Positions 51,844 through 59,187 of a stretch of DNA of 64,000 nucleotides are shown here, in pieces (position 1 is the first letter of the stretch; each line of letters opens with the position of its first letter). The stretch spans positions 124,001 to 188,000 of the forward strand of contig NZ_RZIJ01000003.1 in assembly GCF_003989665.1 (NCBI RefSeq), given 5' to 3'. Position numbers and translations under genes: made by a program. The notes below the pieces were generated by a model that was not told the origin of the DNA, made no database searches, and worked only from the letters and a program-made list of their open reading frames with translations. The stretch is from Azospirillum doebereinerae (GTDB lineage Bacteria > Pseudomonadota > Alphaproteobacteria > Azospirillales > Azospirillaceae).

Positions 51844-52616
51844 CCGCCGCCCGGCCCCGGATCGTCGCGATCTCCCAAGCGCGGATGACCTCGACCCGCC
51901 TGCCGGGCAAGGTGCTGTTGGAGGCCGCCGGAAAACCGCTGCTGGCCCATCACCTGGAGCGGCTGTCGCGCAGCCCCGGCCTCGACGCCGTGGTGCTGGC
52001 GACCACCGTCAACGCCGCCGACGACCCGTTGGCCGAGCGTGCCGCCGCCCTGGGCGTGGCGGTGTTCCGAGGCGACGAGCACGACGTCCTGGGCCGCTTC
52101 GCCGGGGCCGCCGCGATGGCCGGCGCTGACCTCGTGGTGCGCGTCACCGCCGATTGCCCGCTGATCGATCCGGATCTGGTCGGCGCCCTGGTTGCCGCCT
52201 TCCTCGCTGGACGGCGGGAGACGCCGCCACTCGATTACCTGTCCATCGACAGCGCGCGCTACCCGCGCGGCCTGGACGCCGAAATCCTGACCCGCGCCGC
52301 GCTGGACGAGGCCGCCCGCCTCGCCACCGATCCGGCGGAGCGCGAGCACGTCACCCCCTACGTCTACACCCGGCCGGAGCGTTTCCGGCTGGGCGAGGCC
52401 CTGCGTCCCGGAACGGAACCGAGCAAGGCCGATCCGGGCGAAACGCACCGCTGGTGCGTCGACGAGGCGGCCGACTACGAACTGGTCCGCCGCATCCTGG
52501 AAGCCCTGTACCCCGTCGACCCCCGATTCGGCTGGCGGGATTGTTGCAGGGTTCTGCGCGAGCATCCCGATTGGCTGGACATCAACCGCTCGGTCCGGCA
52601 AAAGACGCTCCATTGA
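51840..52616 (+). CDS. SpsF-type cytidylyltransferase (CMP-sugar activation)
   Basis: This 258-residue nucleotidyltransferase overlaps pseI by 4 bp. The N-terminal Ile-Ser-Gln-Ala-Arg-Met-Thr-Ser-Thr-Arg-Leu-Pro-Gly-Lys motif binds CTP. Arg-Val-Thr-Ala-Asp-Cys-Pro-Leu-Ile-Asp-Pro carries the metal-binding Asp, and Tyr-Pro-Arg-Gly-Leu-Asp-Ala-Glu follows. SpsF-type enzymes replace PseF/NeuA in many clusters. It probably makes the CMP-nonulosonate that the glycosyltransferases use. Confidence 0.88.
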   Translation: MTAARPRIVAISQARMTSTRLPGKVLLEAAGKPLLAHHLERLSRSPGLDAVVLATTVNAADDPLAERAAALGVAVFRGDEHDVLGRFAGAAAMAGADLVVRVTADCPLIDPDLVGALVAAFLAGRRETPPLDYLSIDSARYPRGLDAEILTRAALDEAARLATDPAEREHVTPYVYTRPERFRLGEALRPGTEPSKADPGETHRWCVDEAADYELVRRILEALYPVDPRFGWRDCCRVLREHPDWLDINRSVRQKTLH

Positions 52617-52647
52617 GCGACGATACGAAGACGCTAGGAGACAGTTC

Positions 52648-52881
52648 ATGGACCGCAAAGACTTCCTTCTCGCTCTCGACGACGTGCTGGAACTGGATCC
52701 CGGCACCCTGACCGGCGCCGAGACGCTGGAATCGCTGGACAGCTGGGATTCCCTGGCGGTCATCAGCTTCATCGCCCTGGTGGACGAGACGATGAACGTC
52801 GTCGTCGAGGGCGAGAAGCTGGCGCAGGCCAAGACGGTGGACGACCTGCTGGCCTTGGCCGGCGTGGCGGTCACGGCCTGA
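52648..52881 (+). CDS. Acyl carrier protein 1
   Basis: This 77-residue acidic four-helix carrier has the phosphopantetheine attachment Ser35 in Ser-Trp-Asp-Ser-Leu. GGAGACAG lies upstream. The Leu-Glu-Ser-Leu-Asp-Ser-Trp-Asp-Ser-Leu form is typical of carriers in modification clusters rather than the housekeeping AcpP (Asp-Ser-Leu-Asp). It opens the acyl-handling part of the locus and is followed by the hydrolase gene after 1 bp. Confidence 0.9.
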   Translation: MDRKDFLLALDDVLELDPGTLTGAETLESLDSWDSLAVISFIALVDETMNVVVEGEKLAQAKTVDDLLALAGVAVTA

Positions 52882-52882
52882 C

Positions 52883-53722
52883 ATGCCGCGTCCGGCACCG
52901 GGCGGGGGGCGTCTGCGCGCGGGCGTGGCCGACATCGCGGGCGGTCCGGCGGCGTATCTGTCGGTCGGATCGGGCGGGATTCCGGTGCTGCTGCTCCACG
53001 GCTTCGCCGGGGACCGGCTGACATGGCAATTCAACCTCTCCGCCCTGGCCGCCGACCGCCGGGTTCTCGCGGTCGATCTGCCAGGGCATGGCGGCTCCAC
53101 CCTCGACGTCGGGGACGGGCGTGTCCTGTCCTTCGCACCCTGGCTGCTCCGCTTCGCCGAGGCTCTTGAAGCGCCCCGCTTTCATGTGGTCGGGCATTCG
53201 ATGGGGGGGTACATCGGGCGGGAACTGGCGCGGCTGGCGCCGGAGCGTGTCGTTAGCCTGACCCTGCTGGCCAGCGCCGGGTTGGGGACGCCGTTCGATC
53301 TCGGTTTCCTGCGGCGGGCCATCGCGCCGGCCGACATCGCCGAGGGGCAAGCCTGCGCCGAACGCCTGTTCGCCCGGCCGTCGCCGCTGACCCTCCGGAT
53401 TGGCGAGGTTCTCCACGCCCAGGGCGCCGACCCGGCGCGCCGGGCGACCTTGGAGCGCATCGTCGAAGCATCCTTCGCCATCCACGCCGACGGCGGCCCG
53501 CCGGTCGATTGGAGCGGCTATCCTATGCCGATCCAGATCCTGTGGGGGCGCGAGGACCGCATCATCCCGCTGCCGCCGACCGAGCGGCTTCCGCCCGGCG
53601 CGCCGTTCCGCATCTTCGAGAACAGCGGCCATCTGCCCCACACGGAGGCCGCCAGCCCGGTGACCGCCGCGATCCGCGCCTTCCTGTCCTCCTGCGACGA
53701 CAACACCTCGGACGACCGATGA
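52883..53722 (+). CDS. Alpha/beta hydrolase (possible thioesterase or acyltransferase)
   Basis: This 279-residue alpha/beta hydrolase has an intact triad: Ser106 in Gly-His-Ser-Met-Gly-Gly, Asp225 in Gly-Arg-Glu-Asp-Arg and His250 in Ser-Gly-His-Leu-Pro-His. The oxyanion motif is His-Gly-Phe-Ala-Gly. It sits between two acyl carrier protein genes, so release or transfer of a carrier-bound acyl chain is the natural inference. It closely resembles the stand-alone acetoin-dehydrogenase E2-like or BioH-like hydrolases. Its stop overlaps the next carrier start by 4 bp. Confidence 0.88.
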   Translation: MPRPAPGGGRLRAGVADIAGGPAAYLSVGSGGIPVLLLHGFAGDRLTWQFNLSALAADRRVLAVDLPGHGGSTLDVGDGRVLSFAPWLLRFAEALEAPRFHVVGHSMGGYIGRELARLAPERVVSLTLLASAGLGTPFDLGFLRRAIAPADIAEGQACAERLFARPSPLTLRIGEVLHAQGADPARRATLERIVEASFAIHADGGPPVDWSGYPMPIQILWGREDRIIPLPPTERLPPGAPFRIFENSGHLPHTEAASPVTAAIRAFLSSCDDNTSDDR

Positions 53723-53967
53723 CCGATTCCATGCTCGCCCTGATCGCCGAGGAACTCGGCCGCATCGCCGCCGACAAGGGCGAGGCCCTGCCGGCGCTGA
53801 CCCCCGACAGCGTGTTCCTGGACGGTGGCCTGCCCATCGATTCCCTCGATCTGGCGACGCTGCTGGTGGTGCTGGAGCAGCGCACCGGCCAGGATCCCTT
53901 CCGGGCCGGCTTCCGCCATTTCACCACTTTGGGCGAGCTGGCGGCGCTCTACGCCGTTCCGGCATGA
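53719..53967 (+). CDS. Acyl carrier protein 2
   Basis: An 82-residue second carrier has the attachment site at Ser42 in Pro-Ile-Asp-Ser-Leu-Asp-Leu. Its N-terminus (Leu-Ile-Ala-Glu-Glu-Leu-Gly-Arg-Ile-Ala) and overall sequence differ from carrier 1, so the two are not a recent duplication and probably serve different partners. It overlaps the hydrolase (ATGA) and the ligase gene by 4 bp each. Confidence 0.88.
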   Translation: MTDSMLALIAEELGRIAADKGEALPALTPDSVFLDGGLPIDSLDLATLLVVLEQRTGQDPFRAGFRHFTTLGELAALYAVPA

Positions 53968-55136
53968 CGGCGGACCGGCCGTCCTGGATCCATCCCGGCT
54001 TCCGCCTGATCGACGGGGAGGGCACGTTCGGCTGGAGCGAACTGGCCGCGCTGCCGATTCCGGCGGGTGGGGTGGTCTTCGGAAACCGGGTCTCCACGGT
54101 GGTCGCCGCACTGGCGGCAGCGCAGCGCGACGACACCCCTCTTCGGCTCGCGCGGCACGGTGAGGCTTCAATGGATCCATCGGCCCGAACAGGCTTTTCG
54201 GTGACACTGGAAAGCTCGGGCACCACCGGAACTCCGAAGAGAATAACACATAATTTCAACCGCTTGTCGGATCGTCTTAAAGGGTTGTCTGACGTTGGCG
54301 CGCGTTGGTTATTGACCTATGAGCCGGCGGCTTTCGCCGGTCTCCAGGTGATTCTGACAGCCGCCGCCGCCGGAGCTCTGCTGGTCTCGGTCCCCGGCGG
54401 CGGGGTCGCGGAACTGGTTCGGGCGTCCCGGCAGCACGCCGTGACCCATGTCAGCGGAACGCCCAGCTTCTGGCGCGGCTTTCTGATGGCGGCCGGCGAC
54501 GCGGTGCCGCCGCTGCGCTCGGTCACGCTGGGCGGCGAGGCGGCGGACCAGCCCCTGCTCGACCGGCTGCGGCAGACCTTTCCGGAGGCGCGGCTGCGTC
54601 ACATCTACGCCTCGACCGAGGCGGGCGCCCTGTTCGCCGTCGCCGATGGGCGGGCCGGATTCCCGGCCGAATGGCTGTCCGAGGGGCGGGACGGAGTCGC
54701 CCTGCGAATCCGCGATGGGGTGCTGGAGGTGCGCAGCCCGCGCGCCATGCTCGCCGCGCCTGGCACGGGGGATGGCTGGCTCGACACCGGCGACCTTGTG
54801 GAGGTGGCGGGCGACCGCGTGCTCTTCGCCGGCCGTCGCGACGGGCTGGTCAACGTCGGCGGCGTCAAGGTGTCGCCGGAAGCGGTGGAGCAGCGGCTGC
54901 TCGCCGTGCCGGGCGTGGCCGACGCGGCGGTCGTCCCGGTCGCCAACCCGATCACCGGCTTCCTGCTGACCGCCACCGTGGTGCCGGCGCCGGGGGGCGA
55001 CGAGGCGGCTCTGCGCGCCGCGCTGCGCGCCGCCACCGCCGACCTTGTCCCCGCCGCCCGACCGCGCGTGCTGACGCTGGCCGCCCATATCCCATTGGGC
55101 GCGACGGGCAAGAAGAGCCGAAAGGGATTGCCATGA
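53964..55136 (+). CDS. Short adenylate-forming enzyme (acyl-ACP/CoA ligase-like)
   Basis: At 390 residues this is much shorter than the usual 500-550 for the family. The missing part is N-terminal: only about 80 residues precede the ATP loop Ser-Ser-Gly-Thr-Thr-Gly-Thr-Pro-Lys. Other core motifs remain: Tyr-Ala-Ser-Thr-Glu-Ala-Gly, Asp-Gly-Trp-Leu-Asp-Thr-Gly-Asp, Gly-Arg-Arg-Asp-Gly-Leu-Val-Asn-Val-Gly-Gly, and the catalytic C-terminal Lys in Gly-Ala-Thr-Gly-Lys-Lys-Ser-Arg-Lys. It probably activates a short acid and loads it on one of the adjacent carriers. DNA at 54180-54310 is noticeably AT-richer than the rest of the gene. Confidence 0.85.
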   Translation: MTADRPSWIHPGFRLIDGEGTFGWSELAALPIPAGGVVFGNRVSTVVAALAAAQRDDTPLRLARHGEASMDPSARTGFSVTLESSGTTGTPKRITHNFNRLSDRLKGLSDVGARWLLTYEPAAFAGLQVILTAAAAGALLVSVPGGGVAELVRASRQHAVTHVSGTPSFWRGFLMAAGDAVPPLRSVTLGGEAADQPLLDRLRQTFPEARLRHIYASTEAGALFAVADGRAGFPAEWLSEGRDGVALRIRDGVLEVRSPRAMLAAPGTGDGWLDTGDLVEVAGDRVLFAGRRDGLVNVGGVKVSPEAVEQRLLAVPGVADAAVVPVANPITGFLLTATVVPAPGGDEAALRAALRAATADLVPAARPRVLTLAAHIPLGATGKKSRKGLP

Positions 55137-55903
55137 CACACCCCGCCTCCCCAACGCCCCCGGCGGTCAAGCGCCACGTCGTGGTCACCGGCGGCAGCCG
55201 GGGCCTCGGCCTCGGGCTGGTCGCGGCGCTTCTGGCGGACGGCTATCGCGTCTCCACCTGCAGCCGCGCGCCCTCCGACGCGCTGGAACGACTGGCCGGT
55301 CCCGACCTGTTCTGGCAAGCCTGCCGCATCGGCGACGGCGACGACGTCCGCGCCTTCTTCGACGCCGCGGTCGCCTGGGGTGGAAACGCGCCGCTCTGGG
55401 GTCTCGTCAACAACGCCGGCATCGCGCGGGAGGGGGTGCTCGCCACCTTCCCCGACATTGACGCCGCCGACGTGATCCAGACCAACCTGACCGGCGCCAT
55501 CCAGACCGCGCGGGCCTTCCTGCGCGCCAAGTTGACGCGGCGAGGGCCGGGGCAGGGCGGCGGGCGGATCGTCAACATCTCCTCCATCATCGGGCAGCGC
55601 GGCTATGTCGGGCTGGCGGCCTACTCCGCCTCCAAGGCCGGGTTGGACGGGCTGACCCGCGCCCTGGCGCGCGAGGTCGGGCGGCTGGGCGTCACGGTCA
55701 ACTCGGTCGCCCCCGGCTATCTCACGACGGAGATGTCGGTGGCCCTGTCGGCCGGGCAACGCGAGCAGATCGTGCGGCGGACCCCGCTGGGCCGACTGGG
55801 CGACGTCGCCGACGTGGTGCCGGTGGTGCGGTTCCTGCTGGGTGAGGGTGGCGGCTACATCACCGGCCAGACCATCACGGTGGACGGCGGTATCGGCTGC
55901 TGA
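55133..55903 (+). CDS. Short-chain dehydrogenase (FabG-like ketoreductase)
   Basis: This 256-residue SDR overlaps the ligase by 4 bp. Cofactor loop Thr-Gly-Gly-Ser-Arg-Gly-Leu-Gly lies at 19-26, Asn-Asn-Ala-Gly at 93-96, and catalytic Ser150/151, Tyr164 and Lys168. The basic Arg after Cys-Ser in strand two (Ser-Thr-Cys-Ser-Arg) favours NADPH. Val-Ala-Pro-Gly-Tyr-Leu and the C-terminal Ile-Thr-Val-Asp-Gly-Gly are FabG-like. With the KAS III-like gene it could perform one round of acyl elongation and reduction on a carrier. Confidence 0.9.
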   Translation: MTHPASPTPPAVKRHVVVTGGSRGLGLGLVAALLADGYRVSTCSRAPSDALERLAGPDLFWQACRIGDGDDVRAFFDAAVAWGGNAPLWGLVNNAGIAREGVLATFPDIDAADVIQTNLTGAIQTARAFLRAKLTRRGPGQGGGRIVNISSIIGQRGYVGLAAYSASKAGLDGLTRALAREVGRLGVTVNSVAPGYLTTEMSVALSAGQREQIVRRTPLGRLGDVADVVPVVRFLLGEGGGYITGQTITVDGGIGC

Positions 55904-55935
55904 TACCCGTCGGACCGGACGGAGGGGGAATAAGC

Positions 55936-57018
55936 ATGGTCGCCAGCGTTCTCGACGGCGTCGCCCTGCGAGGGGTGGTCGGCTGCGTTCCCGAACGGCG
56001 GGAGACGGTCGCCGATCTCGCCCTGCGTTTCGGCGAGGATGCCGCCGCCCGGATCGCCAAGGCGACCGGCATCGAGGCCCGGCACCTCGTCGATCCGGAC
56101 CAGTGCACCAGCGACCTCGCCGAGGCGGCGGCCCATCGCCTGCTCGACGGGTTGGGGTGGGAGCCGTCGTCGGTCGATCTGCTGGTGCTGGTCACCCAGA
56201 CCCACGACCATGTGCTGCCCGGCAGCGGCGCGCTGCTGCATCATCGGCTGGGCCTGCGCAAGGGGGCGGCCGTGCTCGACCTGACGCAGGGCTGCTCGGG
56301 TTTCGTCTATGGGCTGTGGACGGCCTCGGCCTTGCTGAAGTCGGCGGGGCACCGCGCCCTGCTGATCGTCGGCGACACCACCTCCCGCCTGATCGACCCG
56401 TCCGACCGCGCCGTCGCCCCGCTGTTCGGGGACGGTGCCGCCGCCGTGGCGCTGGAGACGGCGGCGGACGCCGGCCCCATGGTCTTCGATCTTGGCAGCG
56501 ACGGGGCGGGCGCGCCCTATCTGACGGCGGCCGGCGGGGCGATGCGCCATCCCGGCACCCCCGCCCGCCTGTTCATGGACGGAACCCAGGTCTTCGCCTT
56601 CACCCTGCGCGAGGTTCCGGCCAGCGTTCGCGCCGCACTGGACGGCGCGGGCTGGAGCATGGCGGAGGTCGATCACCTCGTCCTGCACCAGGCCAACGCC
56701 CAGATGATCCGCCATCTGGCCCAGAAGCTGGGCGCCACCCCCGAGCAGACCGTGCTGGCCCTTTCGGGGCTTGGCAACACCAGTTCGGCCTCGATCCCGC
56801 TGGCCCTGACCGAAGCCCTGGCCGCGCCGCTGATGGCGGAACGCCGCCGACTGCTGCTGTCGGGCTTCGGCGTTGGCTGGTCCTGGGGCAGCGTGGCGCT
56901 GTCCGCCGGGCCGCTGACACTGTGCGCGACGGTTGTCCTGCCCGGCAGGAAATACCCGGCAAATTCTGCCGCCTCGGCAAGGACTGCCGGCGATCCGGCA
57001 AATTCTGCCGAGAGATAG
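55936..57018 (+). CDS. KAS III-like 3-ketoacyl-ACP synthase
   Basis: The 360-residue thiolase-fold enzyme has a complete FabH-type triad: Cys120 in Thr-Gln-Gly-Cys-Ser-Gly, His251 in Leu-His-Gln-Ala-Asn and Asn281 in Gly-Leu-Gly-Asn-Thr-Ser. The normal fold ends near residue 330. The last 25 residues (from about Pro336) are a polar Ala/Asn/Ser tail coded by repeated CGGCA palindromes that look like regulatory DNA for the flagellin gene. GGAGGGGG precedes ATG 55936. It probably condenses a primer acyl-CoA with malonyl-ACP, or transfers an acyl group, using the local carriers. Confidence 0.9.
   Translation: MVASVLDGVALRGVVGCVPERRETVADLALRFGEDAAARIAKATGIEARHLVDPDQCTSDLAEAAAHRLLDGLGWEPSSVDLLVLVTQTHDHVLPGSGALLHHRLGLRKGAAVLDLTQGCSGFVYGLWTASALLKSAGHRALLIVGDTTSRLIDPSDRAVAPLFGDGAAAVALETAADAGPMVFDLGSDGAGAPYLTAAGGAMRHPGTPARLFMDGTQVFAFTLREVPASVRAALDGAGWSMAEVDHLVLHQANAQMIRHLAQKLGATPEQTVLALSGLGNTSSASIPLALTEALAAPLMAERRRLLLSGFGVGWSWGSVALSAGPLTLCATVVLPGRKYPANSAASARTAGDPANSAER
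56957..57010. promoter_or_regulatory. Three CGGCA-N5-TGCCG palindromes (flagellin enhancer candidate)
   Basis: Perfect 15-bp palindromes occur at 56957-56971 (centre AATTC), 56975-56989 (centre AGGAC) and 56996-57010 (centre AATTC). A related CCTGCC-C-GGCAGG lies at 56937-56949. They are inside the 3' end of the KAS III-like gene, 75-128 bp upstream of the flagellin -24/-12 promoter. GC-rich ftr enhancers bound by FlbD in Caulobacter have a similar look, recalled from memory rather than compared here. Confidence 0.65.
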
Positions 57019-57042
57019 GCAAAATTTTCCTATCTCTTTTTT
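57011..57042 (+). terminator. Rho-independent terminator overlapping the KAS III-like stop codon
   Basis: AGAGATAGG (57011-57019) pairs perfectly with CCTATCTCT (57029-57037) around a 9-base AT loop and runs into TTTTTT. The TAG stop codon (57016-57018) is inside the stem. It ends the glycan operon just before the flagellin promoter. Confidence 0.8.
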
Positions 57043-57084
57043 GCCGCCCGGCAGCGTTTACCGGGGAAACCCGGCAATTTCGAT

Positions 57085-57101
57085 CTGGCCCACCTCTTGC
57101 T
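57085..57101 (+). promoter_or_regulatory. Sigma-54 (-24/-12) promoter of flagellin
   Basis: CTGGCCCACCTCTTGCT fits YTGGCACGNNNNTTGCW with GG at 57087-57088 and GC at 57099-57100, exactly 10 bases apart. The predicted transcript starts near 57112, about 80 bases before the flagellin ATG. Confidence 0.8.
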
Positions 57102-57113
57102 TACCACCTTTGC

Positions 57114-57184
57114 GGGGGAATTAGTCCCCCTTCGTCCAGCCGCCCTTTGCCGGGGCACGGACGGATGACGATCCTCCAAAGGAG
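57114..57184 (+). promoter_or_regulatory. Flagellin mRNA leader with 5' hairpin and SD-masking hairpin
   Basis: GGGGGA-ATTAG-TCCCCC (57114-57130) forms a hairpin almost at the predicted 5' end, a typical stabilising element. CTCC-AAA-GGAG (57174-57184) folds the flagellin ribosome-binding site into a short stem. Both are in the leader of a message likely to be regulated by FlbT. Confidence 0.55.
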
Positions 57185-57192
57185 TGACCATT

Positions 57193-59058
57193 ATGGCAAA
57201 CGAAGTCTCCCTGAGCTCCTCAATGCGCACGAACCTTCTGCAGTTGCAGAACGTGCAGGACCAGGTTGCGAAAAAGCAGAACATTCTCTCCACCGGCAAC
57301 AAGATCAACACCGCCCTCGACGGTCCGACCGCCTTCTTCGCGGCCAAGGGCCTGACCCAGCGCGCCGGCGACCTTTCGTCGCTGAAGGACGCGATGGGCC
57401 AGTCGATCAGCACCATCAAGGCGGCCGACAAGGGCCTGACCTCGATCGACAGCATGATCGACCAGGCCAAGGGCCTGACCACCGCCGCCTACGCCGCGCT
57501 CGGCACCGACGCCGCGTCGGTCGCCACCCGCAAGTCACTGGCCGGCCAGTTCAACGCCCTGCGCACGCAGATCGACAAGCTCGCCGGAGACAGCTCCTTC
57601 GGCGGCAAGAATCTGATCGGCGGCAACGGGATGGAGATGAACAGCACCAGCGCGTCGCGTCAGGCTGTCAACACCATCGCGGGCGTCGACAACGCCCGCG
57701 TCACCAACGTGACCTCGGCCGACACCTACTCGATCCGCTTCAAGGGCGACGGCTCGGTCGAGGGTGCGGTCAGCGACATCTCCAAGGCCGAGACGGCGCA
57801 CGGCCTGACCGGCCTGAAGCTGTCGGGCACGATGTCCACCACCGCCGGCAACTTCTCCGACGTGCAGATCGAAGTGCGCGGCGCCACGGGCCGCGAGCGT
57901 TCCTTCATCGTGTCGGACGGCACGGAAAGCCGGACGGTCAGCTACTTCGACAACAACCAGTCGATCTCGACCGGTCTGACGACGGCGGCGACCTCGGGCA
58001 CGGCGCAGGTCTCGACCGTCACGGTCGGCAGCGGCACCATCGAAGCCGGCGACATCTTCTCGATCACGGTCGAGGGGCAGACCTTCAGCTACACCGCGAC
58101 CTCGGCGGACGTGGCGATCGGTCAGAACGGCAAGGCGAACATCGCCACGAAGCTCAGCGCGTCGATCAGCACGGCACTTGGCGCCAGCGGCCGTCTGCAG
58201 GGCAAGGATCTCGCCACGATCTCGGTCAGCGCGAACGGCACCATCACCCTGACCGGCGCCACCTCCTCGGGCGCCGCCCGCGAGGTGACGCTGTCGGCCA
58301 ACACGACCAACGCGTTGACCAAGCACATCTCGGAAAGCTTCGCCTCGGGCACGGTGGTGTCCTTCACCGTCGACCGCACGCTGCTGGAAGGGGCCAACAA
58401 CTCGGGCAACGGCATCTCGTCCATCGAGAAGAAGGTCGACATCCAGGTCCAGGTCACCAACCTGAACGGTGCCCAGATCACCCGCGACGGCATGGCGAAT
58501 CGTGGCGAGGGCAAGCTGTCCAACGGCGAGCAATCCTTCGGCTTCGACAGCGGCACGGTGCGTTTCGAGCTGGACCAGAAGACCGTCAAGCTGGCGGCCT
58601 CGGCGAACTGCGCGGCGAACCTCATCACCAAGCAGACCTCCGACGCCAACTCGTCGAACGACCTGACGGTGCAGTTGAACGAGAAGAACACCAATTCGAT
58701 CACGGTGTCGGCGTTCAACCTGACCTCCAGCGGCCAAGGCCTGAAGCTGGACGAGGCGCAGAACGACTGGACCGACCGCTCCGACATCGACGCGGCGGTC
58801 GCTGGTCTCGACAACGCCAAGGCGACGATCCGTTCGGCGTCGCAGGGCCTGTCCACCAACCTGAACATCATCACGACCCGCGAAAACTTCACCAAGGAGT
58901 TCAGCGACGTGCTGACGGAAGGCGCCAGCAAGCTGACGCTGGCCGACCAGAACGAGGAAGGTGCCAACCTGCTGATGCTGCAGACCCGGCAGCAGCTCGG
59001 CACCATCGCCCTCTCGCTGGCCAACCAGTCGCAGCAGTCGATCCTGCGCCTGTTCTAA
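57193..59058 (+). CDS. Flagellin (polar-type, long)
   Basis: The 621-residue flagellin has conserved D0/D1 coiled-coil ends (about 1-145, starting Met-Ala-Asn-Glu-Val-Ser-Leu-Ser-Ser-Ser, and about 525-621, ending Gln-Gln-Ser-Ile-Leu-Arg-Leu-Phe). The variable centre of about 380 residues is Ser/Thr/Gly-rich, offering many O-glycosylation sites. Length and ends resemble the glycosylated polar flagellin of Azospirillum. It has a single cysteine (residue 473), unusual because flagellins normally have none. AAAGGAGTG precedes ATG 57193, and a -24/-12 promoter and terminator flank the gene, so it is monocistronic. The upstream sugar/acyl genes and downstream flbT and TPR-glycosyltransferase fit its modification and control. 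Confidence 0.97.
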   Translation: MANEVSLSSSMRTNLLQLQNVQDQVAKKQNILSTGNKINTALDGPTAFFAAKGLTQRAGDLSSLKDAMGQSISTIKAADKGLTSIDSMIDQAKGLTTAAYAALGTDAASVATRKSLAGQFNALRTQIDKLAGDSSFGGKNLIGGNGMEMNSTSASRQAVNTIAGVDNARVTNVTSADTYSIRFKGDGSVEGAVSDISKAETAHGLTGLKLSGTMSTTAGNFSDVQIEVRGATGRERSFIVSDGTESRTVSYFDNNQSISTGLTTAATSGTAQVSTVTVGSGTIEAGDIFSITVEGQTFSYTATSADVAIGQNGKANIATKLSASISTALGASGRLQGKDLATISVSANGTITLTGATSSGAAREVTLSANTTNALTKHISESFASGTVVSFTVDRTLLEGANNSGNGISSIEKKVDIQVQVTNLNGAQITRDGMANRGEGKLSNGEQSFGFDSGTVRFELDQKTVKLAASANCAANLITKQTSDANSSNDLTVQLNEKNTNSITVSAFNLTSSGQGLKLDEAQNDWTDRSDIDAAVAGLDNAKATIRSASQGLSTNLNIITTRENFTKEFSDVLTEGASKLTLADQNEEGANLLMLQTRQQLGTIALSLANQSQQSILRLF

Positions 59059-59088
59059 GGCGTGGAGTTCGGGTAGGATGAACCCGGC

Positions 59089-59126
59089 GGGCGGCGGCTT
59101 CCAAGCCGCCGCCCGTTTCTTTTTTG
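59089..59126 (+). terminator. Rho-independent terminator of flagellin
   Basis: GGGCGGCGGCTT-CC-AAGCCGCCGCCC (59089-59114) is a perfect 12-bp stem followed by GTTTCTTTTTT, 31 bp after the flagellin stop codon. Confidence 0.92.
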
Positions 59127-59187
59127 GGTTGTGCCCGGCCGGCATCCGCCGGTCGCGCGGCACCGAAACGCACCGGGTCCGTACCTC

